Origin: Pseudonocardia sp. | GTDB taxonomy: Bacteria > Actinomycetota > Actinomycetes > Mycobacteriales > Pseudonocardiaceae | Length of the DNA stretch: 23,664 bases | NCBI GenBank assembly: GCA_030147065.1 | Contig: JASLAP010000464.1 | Span: 1-23,664 of the forward strand | Direction of reading: 5' to 3' | Shown here: positions 1-8,109 of the stretch, piece after piece | Numbering within the stretch: position 1 is the first letter of the stretch | Layout of the letters: every line of letters begins with the position of its first letter | Notes under the pieces: model-generated | Databases searched by the model: none | Told to the model about the DNA's origin: nothing | Seen by the model: the letters and a program-made list of their open reading frames with translations, nothing else | Translations under genes and position numbers: made by a program

Positions 1-1419
1 GTCGAGGTTGGTGGCCCGGTAGCTCTGCACGAACGCGCCGCGCCCGGCGTCGTAGCCGTGCTCGAGCAGGTCGGCCCGCACGGCGTCGCGCTCGGCCCGC
101 CAGTGCTCCAGCGGCGCCTCGTCGTCGGCCACCGCCTCGGCCAGCCGTATCCCGCGGTCCAGCCCCACCCAGGCCATCAGCTTGGAGTGCGTCCAGTGCC
201 GCTCCCGGTCCCGGACCTCCCAGATGCCGTGGTCGGGCTCGCGCCACCGCTTGCACAGCACGTCGGTGATCCGGCGCAGCTCGGCCAGGTGCTCCGCGGT
301 CAGCCCGCCGGTGACCTCGTGCCAGGAGAAGGCCGCGTCCAGGACGTGGCCGTAGGTGTCGATCTGGTGCTGGTCGAAGGCCTCGTTGCCGATCCGGACC
401 GGCGTGGTCCCGCGGTAGCCGCCGAGGTGCTCGAGGACCTGCTCCGGGACCCCGGTTTCGCCGTCCACCCCGAGCATCGGCTCCAGCCGCTCGGTGCGGC
501 CGGTGCAGGTACCGAGCAGGAAGCGCAGGTAGCGCCCGGCCTCCTCCTGGTGCCCCAGGCGCAGCAGCGCGAGCACGGTCATCGCGGCGTCCCGGTGCCA
601 GCTGTAGCGGTAGTCCCAGTTCCGCTGAGCACCGATCCACTCCGGCAGCGACGTCGTCGGTGCGGCGAGCAGGGCCCCGGTCTCGTCGAAGAGCATCCCG
701 CGCAGGACGACGGCGCTGTGCCGGACCAGGTCGGCGGCGAACCCGTCGTAGTCCGAGCGGGCCGACCACGCCCGCCATGCCGCCAGGGTCCGGTCGAGCA
801 ACTGCCGGGCACCGTCGCGGTCGACCCGGCGTGGGAGGTCGCCCCGGTAGCCCAGCGCCAGGACCGCGACGTCACCGGTGTCGAGCCGCACCGTCCACCC
901 CGCAGCGCCGGCACCGGTGGTGTCGAGGACCGGGGTGGGAGCGCCGGTCAGCCACAGCCCGGCCGGGTCGTCGACCAGCGCCCCGTCCACGGCCTGCCAC
1001 TGCGGTGACGCGCGCGCGTAGTCGGGCCGGGCGTCCACCCCGACCGTGACCGACGCCGAGCCCCGCTCGGCGGTCAGCATCCGGATCAGGACCCCTTCGG
1101 GGACGATCGTGTTGCCGGAGGCGGGCCCGGTGACCGCCAGGAAGTCGTGCGCGACCACGGTCGCCGTCGGAGTGCTCCAGCGGGACTCCAGCACCAGGGT
1201 CGACTCGAGGTAGCGGCGCTGCGGCGGAGCGGCACCGGCCACGTCGACCGTGCACGCGCCGCCACGGTCGCGGTCCAGCAGGCGGGCGAACACGCTCGGC
1301 CCGTCGAACCGGGGTGCGCACAACCACTCCACGGCGCCGTCCGGGCCGACCAGCGCCGCGGTGTGGCAGTCGGAGAGGAAGCCGTAGTCGTGGATGGCCG
1401 GGAAGTCCGGGGTGGTCAC
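1..1419 (-). CDS. GH15 family glycoside hydrolase (glucoamylase/trehalase type), 3' end cut by window
   Basis: The first 473 codons are visible and the gene runs off the left edge. Family GH15 enzymes release glucose from alpha-glucans or, in mycobacteria, cleave trehalose; the substrate cannot be told here. Visible family features are the N-terminal beta-sandwich opening (IHDYGFLSDCHTAALVGPDG, about residues 8-27), the RNWDYRYSWHRDAA block (about 266-279), IGNEAFDQHQIDTYG (about 344-358), and EPDHGIWEVR (about 394-403), whose final Glu (E401) is the likely general acid. The second catalytic Glu would lie beyond the edge. The GTG start at 1419 overlaps the TGA of the upstream oxidoreductase gene (GTGA), so translation is probably coupled. 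No signal peptide is seen, so a cytoplasmic enzyme acting on glycogen or trehalose is likely. Family assignment is firm; substrate is open. Confidence 0.9.
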   Translation of the reverse strand, partial: MTTPDFPAIHDYGFLSDCHTAALVGPDGAVEWLCAPRFDGPSVFARLLDRDRGGACTVDVAGAAPPQRRYLESTLVLESRWSTPTATVVAHDFLAVTGPASGNTIVPEGVLIRMLTAERGSASVTVGVDARPDYARASPQWQAVDGALVDDPAGLWLTGAPTPVLDTTGAGAAGWTVRLDTGDVAVLALGYRGDLPRRVDRDGARQLLDRTLAAWRAWSARSDYDGFAADLVRHSAVVLRGMLFDETGALLAAPTTSLPEWIGAQRNWDYRYSWHRDAAMTVLALLRLGHQEEAGRYLRFLLGTCTGRTERLEPMLGVDGETGVPEQVLEHLGGYRGTTPVRIGNEAFDQHQIDTYGHVLDAAFSWHEVTGGLTAEHLAELRRITDVLCKRWREPDHGIWEVRDRERHWTHSKLMAWVGLDRGIRLAEAVADDEAPLEHWRAERDAVRADLLEHGYDAGRGAFVQSYRATNLD

Positions 1420-2384
1420 CGCAGCTCCGGCAGGACGTGGGCGCCGAACGCGTCGAGGAACCGGCGCTGGTCCTGCCCGACGTGGTGGACCATCACGCGG
1501 TCGAAGCCCAGCTCGGACTGGCGGGCCAGCCAGGCCGCGTGCTCGCCGAGGTCCGCCGACACGTGCACCGACTGCTCGACGTCGGCGGGCCGGGTGAACC
1601 GCGCGGCGTGCTCGAAGTGCTCGGGCAGCGGCAGGTCCCAGGCGACGTCCCCGCCCATCGCCGGCTCCCGCCACTGGTCGTGGGCGATGCCCAGGGCGGT
1701 CTCCCGGTCCGCGGCCCAGGAGACGTGCACCTGCAGCACCGCCGGTCCCCGGCCACCGGCGTCCCGGTAGGCGGCCAGCGTCGCCTTCTGTCCCTCGTCG
1801 GGCTGGTTGATCGTGATCAGGCCGTCCGCCCACGCCGCGGCACGGGCCGCCGTCGGCGGGGTCACCGCGGCGGCGAGCAGCGGGGGAGGGGTGGCCGGCC
1901 GCGACCACAGTCGCGCCCGGTCCACCCGGATCCGCCCGTCGTGGCTGACCGTCTCCCCGTCGAACAGGCCCCGCAGCACCGCCACGCACTCCTCCAGGCG
2001 CAGCAGGCGCTCCTCCTTGGCCGGCCACCGCTCTCCGGTGATGTGCTCGTTGAGCGCCTGGCCGCTGCCCAGGGCCAGCCAGAACCGGCCGGGGTGCATC
2101 TGCTCCAGCGTGGCGGCCGCCTGGGCGGTGATCGCCGGGTGGTAGCGCTGCCCGGGCGCGGTGACCACCCCCATCGGCAGCGCGGTGGTGGCCAGCGCGG
2201 CGCCCAGCCAGGCCCAGGCGTGGCCGGACTGGCCCTGCCGCTCGCTCCACGGCGCGAAGTGGTCCGAGCACATGCCGGCGGCGAAGCCCACCGCCTCGGC
2301 GTGGCGCAGGGCGTCGAGCAGCGCGTCGGGAGCCAGTTGCTCGTGGGAGGCGTGGAAGCCGTAGGTGGTTGCGGGTGCGGTCAT
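1416..2384 (-). CDS. LLM-class flavin- or F420-dependent oxidoreductase
   Basis: A 322-residue protein with the luciferase-like TIM-barrel layout: N-terminal strand YGFHASHEQ, AEAVGFAAGMCSDHFAPW (about 29-46), the long conserved AITAQAAATLEQMHPGRFWL segment followed by ALGSGQALNEHITGERWP, and a C-terminal GFDRVMVHHVG strand. GSGQALNEHI resembles the cofactor-binding loop of F420/FMN-dependent LLM enzymes. It looks closest to the subfamily described as probable non-F420 flavin oxidoreductase (TIGR03885-like); this is from memory, not a search. The ATG at 2384 is preceded by GGAG about 6 bases upstream and lies one base past the mrpG stop. The 3' end overlaps the GH15 start by 4 bases. Substrate unknown. 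Confidence 0.85.
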   Translation of the reverse strand: MTAPATTYGFHASHEQLAPDALLDALRHAEAVGFAAGMCSDHFAPWSERQGQSGHAWAWLGAALATTALPMGVVTAPGQRYHPAITAQAAATLEQMHPGRFWLALGSGQALNEHITGERWPAKEERLLRLEECVAVLRGLFDGETVSHDGRIRVDRARLWSRPATPPPLLAAAVTPPTAARAAAWADGLITINQPDEGQKATLAAYRDAGGRGPAVLQVHVSWAADRETALGIAHDQWREPAMGGDVAWDLPLPEHFEHAARFTRPADVEQSVHVSADLGEHAAWLARQSELGFDRVMVHHVGQDQRRFLDAFGAHVLPELR

Positions 2385-2385
2385 C

Positions 2386-2733
2386 TCACTCCTGCTCGGC
2401 GAGTTCGTCGTGGTGGGTGGACGCGTCCAGCGGAGCGCCCGACCGGTAGGCCGCGCCGCCCAGGGCGTACCCGGCGATCGGTACGGTGAACAGCTGCAGC
2501 ACGATCGCCACCGCGACGGTGACGAAGGCCGCCTGGCCGGGGACGATCACCAGCACCCCCAGCAGCACGCAGACCATGCCCAGGCTGGCCGCCTTGGTCA
2601 CGGCGTTGGCCCGGTTGTAGACGTCGGGCAGGCGCAGCATGCCGATCGCCGCGACCGCGATGAGCCCGGTGCCCAGCACGATCAGCGCGCCGCCGGCGAC
2701 CCAGGCGATCACCGGGGCCGAGACCGCGGTCAC
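2386..2733 (-). CDS. mrpG: Mrp antiporter subunit G, module 1
   Basis: A 115-residue membrane protein with the MnhG/PhaG layout: three hydrophobic helices and the signature GMLRLPDVYNRANAVTKAASLG after the first helix (about residues 31-52). MrpG is a small obligatory subunit of the multi-subunit Na+(K+)/H+ antiporter. The GTG start at 2733 overlaps the mrpF stop (GTGA), so it is the last gene of this Mrp module. The C terminus is short, polar and acidic. It is clearly diverged from the second copy at 8795-9100, so the two are not a recent duplication. Confidence 0.93.
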   Translation of the reverse strand: MTAVSAPVIAWVAGGALIVLGTGLIAVAAIGMLRLPDVYNRANAVTKAASLGMVCVLLGVLVIVPGQAAFVTVAVAIVLQLFTVPIAGYALGGAAYRSGAPLDASTHHDELAEQE

Positions 2734-2987
2734 GACGGCCGCCCGCCGATCAGCCGGGCGAGCGCGACCGTGGCCAGGAACCCCACCAGGGTCGCCACCA
2801 GTACCAGGTCCAGCAGCGCGGGAGCGTCCAGCCGCACGGCGAGCAGCGCGATGGCGGCGATCACCACCACGAAACCGAAGTCGACGGCCAGGCCGCGGTC
2901 GGCGTCGGTCGGGCCGATCAGCACCCGGACCATCGCCACGACCAGGGTCAGGGCCAGCACCACGAGGGCGCCGTCGAGCAGGAGCAC
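2730..2987 (-). CDS. mrpF: Mrp antiporter subunit F, module 1
   Basis: An 85-residue protein with three transmembrane helices and the MnhF signature GPTDADRGLAVD (residues 26-37) between helices 1 and 2. MrpF is a small subunit at the MrpA-side interface of the complex. The GTG at 2987 was chosen because a GGAGG Shine-Dalgarno sequence sits 7-8 bases upstream. The start is one base after the mrpE TGA, and the 3' end overlaps mrpG by 4 bases. An ATG at 2993 is out of frame. Confidence 0.92.
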   Translation of the reverse strand: MLLLDGALVVLALTLVVAMVRVLIGPTDADRGLAVDFGFVVVIAAIALLAVRLDAPALLDLVLVATLVGFLATVALARLIGGRPS

Positions 2988-2988
2988 G

Positions 2989-3387
2989 TCATCGCCTCCG
3001 GTCGGGGGTGGTCTCGTCCGGCGCGCCCACCGGGCGCAGCGCGCCCAGCAGGCGGTCCTCCAGCTCGCGCAGCCCGGCCCGGAACGCCTCGACGTCCGCG
3101 GCGTGCATACCGTGCACGGCCAGCCGGGTCGGTTCCTCCCGCAGCACCAGCGCCATGGTGCCCGGCGTGAGCGTGATCAGAGCGATGATCGAGGCGATCT
3201 CCAGCTGGGTCCTGCAGCGCAGCTCGATCTCCACGACGACCGGGGCGAGCCCCTGGCCGGGAGTCAGGATCTCCCGAGCCACCACCGCGTTCGCCTTGAG
3301 GAACTGCCATCCGAACCAGCCGGTGAACGAGGCGATCCGCCCCGCCCGCCGGACCACGCGGGCCCCGGCTCCACCCGCGCCGCTCAC
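2989..3387 (-). CDS. mrpE: Mrp antiporter subunit E, module 1, N-terminally short form
   Basis: The 132-residue product contains one membrane-proximal helix (FTGWFGWQFLKANAVVAREI, residues 21-40) and the conserved C-terminal soluble MrpE domain with ITLTPGTMALVL (71-82). Typical MrpE, including the second copy here (174 residues), has two more hydrophobic helices at its N terminus; this copy lacks about 50 residues. The GTG at 3387 overlaps the mrpD stop in the GTGA manner used throughout this operon, which supports it as the real start. Reading further upstream in frame enters mrpD sequence in another frame and yields no hydrophobic helices. It may be a natural short variant or a degenerate one. 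Confidence 0.85.
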   Translation of the reverse strand: MSGAGGAGARVVRRAGRIASFTGWFGWQFLKANAVVAREILTPGQGLAPVVVEIELRCRTQLEIASIIALITLTPGTMALVLREEPTRLAVHGMHAADVEAFRAGLRELEDRLLGALRPVGAPDETTPDRRR

Positions 3388-4853
3388 GGTCCGCTCACCG
3401 CCCGCACGTAGGCCGCGGTGTCGACCAGGCCGGTCGCCGCGATCTCGGCCACCGCCAGCACCGGCTGCGCCGCCAGGCCGAGCAGCAGCGTGAGCGCGCC
3501 GAGCACCAGTGGCGGTGCCGCGAGCGCGGTCGCGACCCGGGTCCGCACCGGGCCGGTCGTCGGGTGGGAGACCTCTCCCCAGAACACCCCGTTCCAGACC
3601 TTGAGCATCGAGGTCAGGGTGAGCAGGCTGACCGCCACGGCGACGCCGGCTGCCAGGTACTGGGCGGCGTCGAACGCGGCCATCACCAGCGCCAGCTTCG
3701 CGACGAACCCGGACAGCGGCGGGATCCCGGCCAGCGACAGCGCCGAGGCCGCGAACGCGGCCGCCAGCAGCGGTTGGCGGGCCACCACCCCGCTGAGACG
3801 GTCCAGCTCGCCGGTCCCGTAGGTGCGCTCCACGGCCCCGGCGCACATCAGCAAGGCCGCCTTGACCAGCACGTACTGCACCAGGAAGAAGATGGCGGCG
3901 GCCAGCCCGGCCACGCTGAACAGGGCCAGTCCGAGCAGGATGTAGCCGATCTGGCTGACCATGTGGAAGGTGAGGATCGGGCGCATCGCCTTCTCCCCGA
4001 CCGCCCCCAGCACGCCGACGACCATGGTCAGCAGCGCGGCCGCGAGCACCACCCACAGGTAGCGCTGGTCCCCGTCGAAGACCGTCGCGTAGATCCGGAC
4101 GATCGCGTACACGCCGACCTTGGTCAGCAAGCCCGAGAACAGCACCGTCACCGCGGCCGGGGCGTGGGTGTAGGCCCTGGGCAGCCACCCGTGCACCGGC
4201 ACGACGGCCGATTTCACCGCCATCGCCAGCAGCAGGACGGCCGCGGCCAGCGCGACCGCCGGTTCCGCGGCGGCGCCGGTCAGCTCCCCGAGGTTCACCG
4301 TGCCGGTCACCCCGTAGACCAGGCCCAGGCCGGCGAGGAACAGCGTCGAGGCGAGGAGGTTGACCGTCACGTACAGCCGGGCCGCGGCCCGCCGTGCGGC
4401 GCCGCCGCCGGTGGCCAGCAGCACGTAGCTGGGGACCAGCATCACCTCGACGAAGACGAACAGGTTGAACAGGTCAGCGGTGAGGTAGGCGCCGTGCACG
4501 CCGGCGGTCAGGACCAGGACCAGCGGCACGAACAGCCGGTCGGCGTCGTTGCCGGTGGCGGCGGCGAACAGCAGGCAGAACAGCACCAGCAGCGCGGTGA
4601 CGGCGAGCAGGACCGCGCTGAACGCGTCGGCCACCAGCACGATCGCGACGCCGGGGACCCACCCGCCGAGCGCCTGGGTGACCACCGAGCCGTCGACCGT
4701 CGCGGCCAGCAGCGCGCCGGCCACCACCAGCACCCCGGTCGTGACGACCAGGCCGGTCGCCCGGTGCAGCCGGCGCCGTCCGGGCAGCAGGACGAGCAGG
4801 CCCGCCGCGAGCAGCGGGAGGACGACCGGCAGGGTGAGGAGCGCGGCGGTCAT
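3384..4853 (-). CDS. mrpD: Mrp antiporter subunit D, module 1
   Basis: A 489-residue, about 14-helix protein of the NuoL/M/N-like antiporter family and a proton/cation channel subunit of Mrp. Family residues are in place: Glu136 in LFNLFVFVEVMLVPSY, Lys214 in MAVKSAVVPVHGWLP, Lys245 in GLLTKVGVYAIVR, Lys331 in VLVKAALLMCAGAVE and Lys386 in SGFVAKLALV. The VKVWNGVFWGE-like C-terminal block (about 417-427) marks MrpD. Where many relatives have a His pair before the Lys331 helix, this copy has QY. The ATG at 4853 overlaps the mrpC stop (ATGA), and the 3' end overlaps mrpE (GTGA). Confidence 0.95.
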   Translation of the reverse strand: MTAALLTLPVVLPLLAAGLLVLLPGRRRLHRATGLVVTTGVLVVAGALLAATVDGSVVTQALGGWVPGVAIVLVADAFSAVLLAVTALLVLFCLLFAAATGNDADRLFVPLVLVLTAGVHGAYLTADLFNLFVFVEVMLVPSYVLLATGGGAARRAAARLYVTVNLLASTLFLAGLGLVYGVTGTVNLGELTGAAAEPAVALAAAVLLLAMAVKSAVVPVHGWLPRAYTHAPAAVTVLFSGLLTKVGVYAIVRIYATVFDGDQRYLWVVLAAALLTMVVGVLGAVGEKAMRPILTFHMVSQIGYILLGLALFSVAGLAAAIFFLVQYVLVKAALLMCAGAVERTYGTGELDRLSGVVARQPLLAAAFAASALSLAGIPPLSGFVAKLALVMAAFDAAQYLAAGVAVAVSLLTLTSMLKVWNGVFWGEVSHPTTGPVRTRVATALAAPPLVLGALTLLLGLAAQPVLAVAEIAATGLVDTAAYVRAVSGP

Positions 4854-5215
4854 CGGGACGCCTCCGCCCGGTCGGGCCGGTCCCCGTCGTTCCCGACGTC
4901 CCCGTCGCCGCTGTCATCGTCCGGTTCCGGCGTGGCACCCGACAGCAGCATGCCCAGCAGGTAGACGGTGATCGCGAAGGTGATCACGATGGCGGTCAGC
5001 ACGAACGCCTGGGGCAGCGGGTCGGCCGCGGCGCCCGGCTCCACCTGGCCGAGCAGCGGCAGACCGCGGCGGTCCATCCCGCCCGCGGCGACGAGCAGGA
5101 TGTTGACCGCGTGCCCGAGCAGCACGAAGCCGAGCACCATGCGCAGCAGCGAGCGCTGCAGGACCAGGTAGGTGCCACCGGCGACGAGCAGACCGACGGC
5201 GATCGCCGCGCTCAT
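4850..5215 (-). CDS. mrpC: Mrp antiporter subunit C, module 1
   Basis: A 121-residue NuoK-like protein with three helices and the motifs MVLGFVLLGHAVNILLVAAG (about 26-45) and DPLPQAFVLTAIVITFAIT (65-83), which are standard for MnhC. After residue 93 there is a hydrophilic acidic tail rich in Asp. The ATG at 5215 overlaps the TGA of the fused mrpAB gene (ATGA), so translation is coupled. It is homologous to the second copy at 11400-11780, but the linker between helices 2 and 3 and the tail differ. Confidence 0.93.
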   Translation of the reverse strand: MSAAIAVGLLVAGGTYLVLQRSLLRMVLGFVLLGHAVNILLVAAGGMDRRGLPLLGQVEPGAAADPLPQAFVLTAIVITFAITVYLLGMLLSGATPEPDDDSGDGDVGNDGDRPDRAEASR

Positions 5216-8100
5216 CGCGCACCGCCCTCCGACGTGGCGGTGGCCGGGACGTCCGGCGCGGGTGGGTGGACCGGTGCCCGGTCCGGTGCCCCGCGATCCG
5301 GCCCGACCCCGGTCCGGTCCGCCCCGTCCCGCTCGGCCCCGTCCCGCTCGGCCGCAGCCCGGGTGGTGGTGTCGTCGGTCGTGACGGGGTCGTCGGCGCC
5401 CGGTCCGAACTGCTGCACGGCCGCCACGAGCAGCCCCACCACCATCAGGAAGACCGCGGACTCGAACAGCAGCGCCGAGGACAGCGAAGTGCCGATCAGC
5501 GGCAGCGTGACCCCGGTGCCCAGCGGGGCGAGGAACGTCCCGCCGACCAGCTGGGCGGCGATCCCGACGGTCAGCGCGAGGACCATCCCGACGCCCACCA
5601 GCAGTTCCGGTCGCAGCACCCGCAGCAGCCGGGAATCGGGGCCGTGCGCGAGGTAGGAGTACCCGACCGCGACGCCCGCCACCAGCGCGGAGATGAAGCC
5701 GCCGCCGGGCTCGTCGTGACCGCGCAGGAACAGGAACGCCGCGAGCACCAGCGCCCCGGGCACCAGCACCCGCCCGCCGACCCGCAGCACGATCGCGTCC
5801 GAGCCGGGGCGGGCCGGTCGGGCGGTCCCGCCCGGCCGTCGCAGCAGGGCGAGCAGGCCGAGCGCCGCGGTGCCGACCACGATCGCCTCCCCGAGGGTGT
5901 CGGCACCGCGGTAGTCCACGAGCACGGTGTTCACGACGTTCGTGCCGCCGGTGTCGGACTCGGCGCGGCGCAGGAAGTAGTCCCCGACCGGGCTCAGCTC
6001 GCGCCGGCCGGTGAACGCGACCGTGCCCAGTGCGGCCACCGCCCCGGTGGCCAGGGCGAGGATCGCGGTCGGCACCACGTGCCGGCGGGGCGGCCGCTTC
6101 CACCCGCGGGGCGTCCGCCGCAGCACCAGCACCGCCACGACCGTCGTCAGCACCTCGACCAGCAGCAGGGTCAGCGCCACGTCCGGGGCCCCGGCGCGCA
6201 CGAACCACACCGCGACGACCAGCCCGACCACGCCCAGCAGGGCCACCGCGGCGAGCGCGGTGCGGGCGACGACGGCGGCGAGGGTGCCGGCCGCCAGCAG
6301 GGCCAGCACCGGCCAGTCACCGACGGCGGTGCCCGCAACGGGCTCGGGCAGGGTGCCCAGTGCGACCAGTCCGACCCCGCCGAGCACGACCAGCGCCACC
6401 AGCGGGCGGGCCAGCACGGCGGTGATCGAGCCGTCCCGGTCCGGGCGCCCGACCGCGGCGCCCGCCCGCAGCACCGCCGCCTGCACGCGGTCGAAGACGG
6501 CGGCCCCGTCGGGCAGCCGCAGGCGCTGCAGCGCCCGGTCCACCCGGTCGCGGGCGCGGAACAGCGCCACGCCGAGCGCGATCGTCACCACCGACATCAG
6601 CACCTCGGCGCTCAGGCCGTGCCACAGGCTCAGCGAGAGCGGTTCGGCACCCGGGGTGACCGCGGCGTTGGCCGAGTTCAGCACGGGGTCCAGCACCCCG
6701 ACGGCGGGTCCGAGGACCAGACCGAGCAGCGCCGGCACCGCGGCCGGCACCAGGAACGCCATCGGCGGCTCGTAGAGGTCCGGCTGCCGGGCGGGCCCGC
6801 CCCCGAAGGCGCCGTGCACGAGGCGCGCACCGTAGGCGAAGGTGAGGGCTGAGGCCGCGACGGCAGCGGCGCCGGCCGCCACCCCCGTCCACGACCCGCC
6901 TCCGGCCTCCAGCAGCCCCAGGAACAGGTACTCCTTGCTGACGAAGCCGAGCAGTGGGGGCACCCCGGCCATCGACAGCGCGGCCAGCGCGGCGCAGGCC
7001 GCCGTGCGGGGCATCCGGCGCCGCAGCCCGGTCAGTTCCCGGATGTCGCGGCTGCCGGTCTCGTGGTCGATGATCCCCACCAGCATGAACAGGGTCGCCT
7101 TGAACAGCGCGTGGGCCAGTGTGTGCAGCATCGCCGCGGCCAGCGCGGTCGGGGTGCCCACGCCGATCACCGCGATCAGCAGCCCGAGCTGGCTCACCGT
7201 GGAGTGCGCCAGGATCGCCTTCAGGTCGTGCTCGCGCAGCGCCATCAGCGCGCCGCCCAGCGCCGTGGCCAGCCCGACGCCGATCAGCGCGATCGCCCAC
7301 GCGGGCTGGCCGGCGAACAGCGGGGTGAACCGCATCAGCAGGTAGATGCCGGCCTTGACCATGGTGGCGGCGTGCAGGTACGCGCTGATCGGGGTCATCG
7401 CGACCATCGCCCCGGGCAACCAGAACTGGAACGGCAGCTGGGCGGACTTGGTGAACGCGGCGAGCAGCACCAGCGCGCCGATCGGCCCGGCCAGCGGGGA
7501 GGACAGCACCGCGTCCGGATCGGCGAGGATCACGGCGAGGTCGGTGGTGCCCGTGGCCACCACCAGGAGGACCACCGCGGCCAGCAGGGCCAGTCCGCCG
7601 GCCGCGGTGACCAGCAGCGCCCGCGTCGCCGGCGGCCCGGCCCGCGACCCGGCCGTCTTGATCAGGAAGAACGAGCAGATGGTGGTGAGCTCCCAGAACA
7701 CGTAGAGCAGCACCACGTCGGCGGCGAGCACCAGGCCCAGCATCGCCGTGGCGAACAGGGTGAGCAGCCCGTACACCGAGCCCTGCGGGCCGTCGACGGG
7801 CAGGTAGCGCGGGCAGTAGGCCATGATCAGCGCGCCGACGCCGAGCACGATCAGGCAGAACAGCGCGGCCAAGCCGTCCAGGCGCAGGGCGAACGACACC
7901 CCGAGCGCGGGCAGCCACTCCCAGGTGGTGGTGACGGCCGAACCGGCGAGGACGGTGGGGGCCGCGGTGGCCAGTCCGAGCCCCACCACCAGGAAGCCGA
8001 CGGCGAGGAGGTAGCCGGTGCGGGCGCCGAGCCGGCGGACGGCCGGTGGAACGGCCAGGGCCATACCGAGCATCGCGCACAGCGCGAGGACCAGCAGCAC
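5212..8100 (-). CDS. mrpA: Fused Mrp antiporter subunit A-B, module 1
   Basis: At 962 residues this is an MrpA plus MrpB fusion. Residues 1-about 500 form the NuoL-like antiporter core with Glu137 (YVFWELTTICSF), Lys218 (AFTKSAQLPFQFWLP), Lys249 (HAATMVKAGIYLL), Lys334 (HALFKATLFMLVG) and Lys389 (GFVSKEYLF). Residues about 600-755 are the MrpA C-terminal extension (APDVALTLLLVEVLTT, VLVDYRGADTLGEA). Residues about 768-900 are an MrpB domain with the hallmark LRGHDEPGGGFISALVAG. A polar tail of about 60 residues follows, with a short repeat. The GTG at 8100 lies 9 bases after the stress-protein stop, without an obvious Shine-Dalgarno sequence. The other module keeps mrpA and mrpB as separate genes. 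Confidence 0.95.
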   Translation of the reverse strand: MLLVLALCAMLGMALAVPPAVRRLGARTGYLLAVGFLVVGLGLATAAPTVLAGSAVTTTWEWLPALGVSFALRLDGLAALFCLIVLGVGALIMAYCPRYLPVDGPQGSVYGLLTLFATAMLGLVLAADVVLLYVFWELTTICSFFLIKTAGSRAGPPATRALLVTAAGGLALLAAVVLLVVATGTTDLAVILADPDAVLSSPLAGPIGALVLLAAFTKSAQLPFQFWLPGAMVAMTPISAYLHAATMVKAGIYLLMRFTPLFAGQPAWAIALIGVGLATALGGALMALREHDLKAILAHSTVSQLGLLIAVIGVGTPTALAAAMLHTLAHALFKATLFMLVGIIDHETGSRDIRELTGLRRRMPRTAACAALAALSMAGVPPLLGFVSKEYLFLGLLEAGGGSWTGVAAGAAAVAASALTFAYGARLVHGAFGGGPARQPDLYEPPMAFLVPAAVPALLGLVLGPAVGVLDPVLNSANAAVTPGAEPLSLSLWHGLSAEVLMSVVTIALGVALFRARDRVDRALQRLRLPDGAAVFDRVQAAVLRAGAAVGRPDRDGSITAVLARPLVALVVLGGVGLVALGTLPEPVAGTAVGDWPVLALLAAGTLAAVVARTALAAVALLGVVGLVVAVWFVRAGAPDVALTLLLVEVLTTVVAVLVLRRTPRGWKRPPRRHVVPTAILALATGAVAALGTVAFTGRRELSPVGDYFLRRAESDTGGTNVVNTVLVDYRGADTLGEAIVVGTAALGLLALLRRPGGTARPARPGSDAIVLRVGGRVLVPGALVLAAFLFLRGHDEPGGGFISALVAGVAVGYSYLAHGPDSRLLRVLRPELLVGVGMVLALTVGIAAQLVGGTFLAPLGTGVTLPLIGTSLSSALLFESAVFLMVVGLLVAAVQQFGPGADDPVTTDDTTTRAAAERDGAERDGADRTGVGPDRGAPDRAPVHPPAPDVPATATSEGGAR
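5321..5350 (-). repeat. Two exact 15-bp direct repeats in the mrpAB tail
   Basis: The unit gccccgtcccgctcg occurs twice back to back (5321-5335 and 5336-5350). On the coding strand it encodes a doubled Glu-Arg-Asp-Gly-Ala near residues 918-927 of the fused MrpAB protein, in its hydrophilic C-terminal tail. The copy number is in frame, so gain or loss would leave the protein readable. Confidence 0.8.
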
Positions 8101-8109
8101 GGGGACGGA

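Noticed and set aside
2989..4188. Upstream extension of mrpE to 399 codons
   Set aside because: The added part is mrpD read in another frame, with no hydrophobic helices. The GTGA overlap at 3384-3387 matches the other junctions in the operon.
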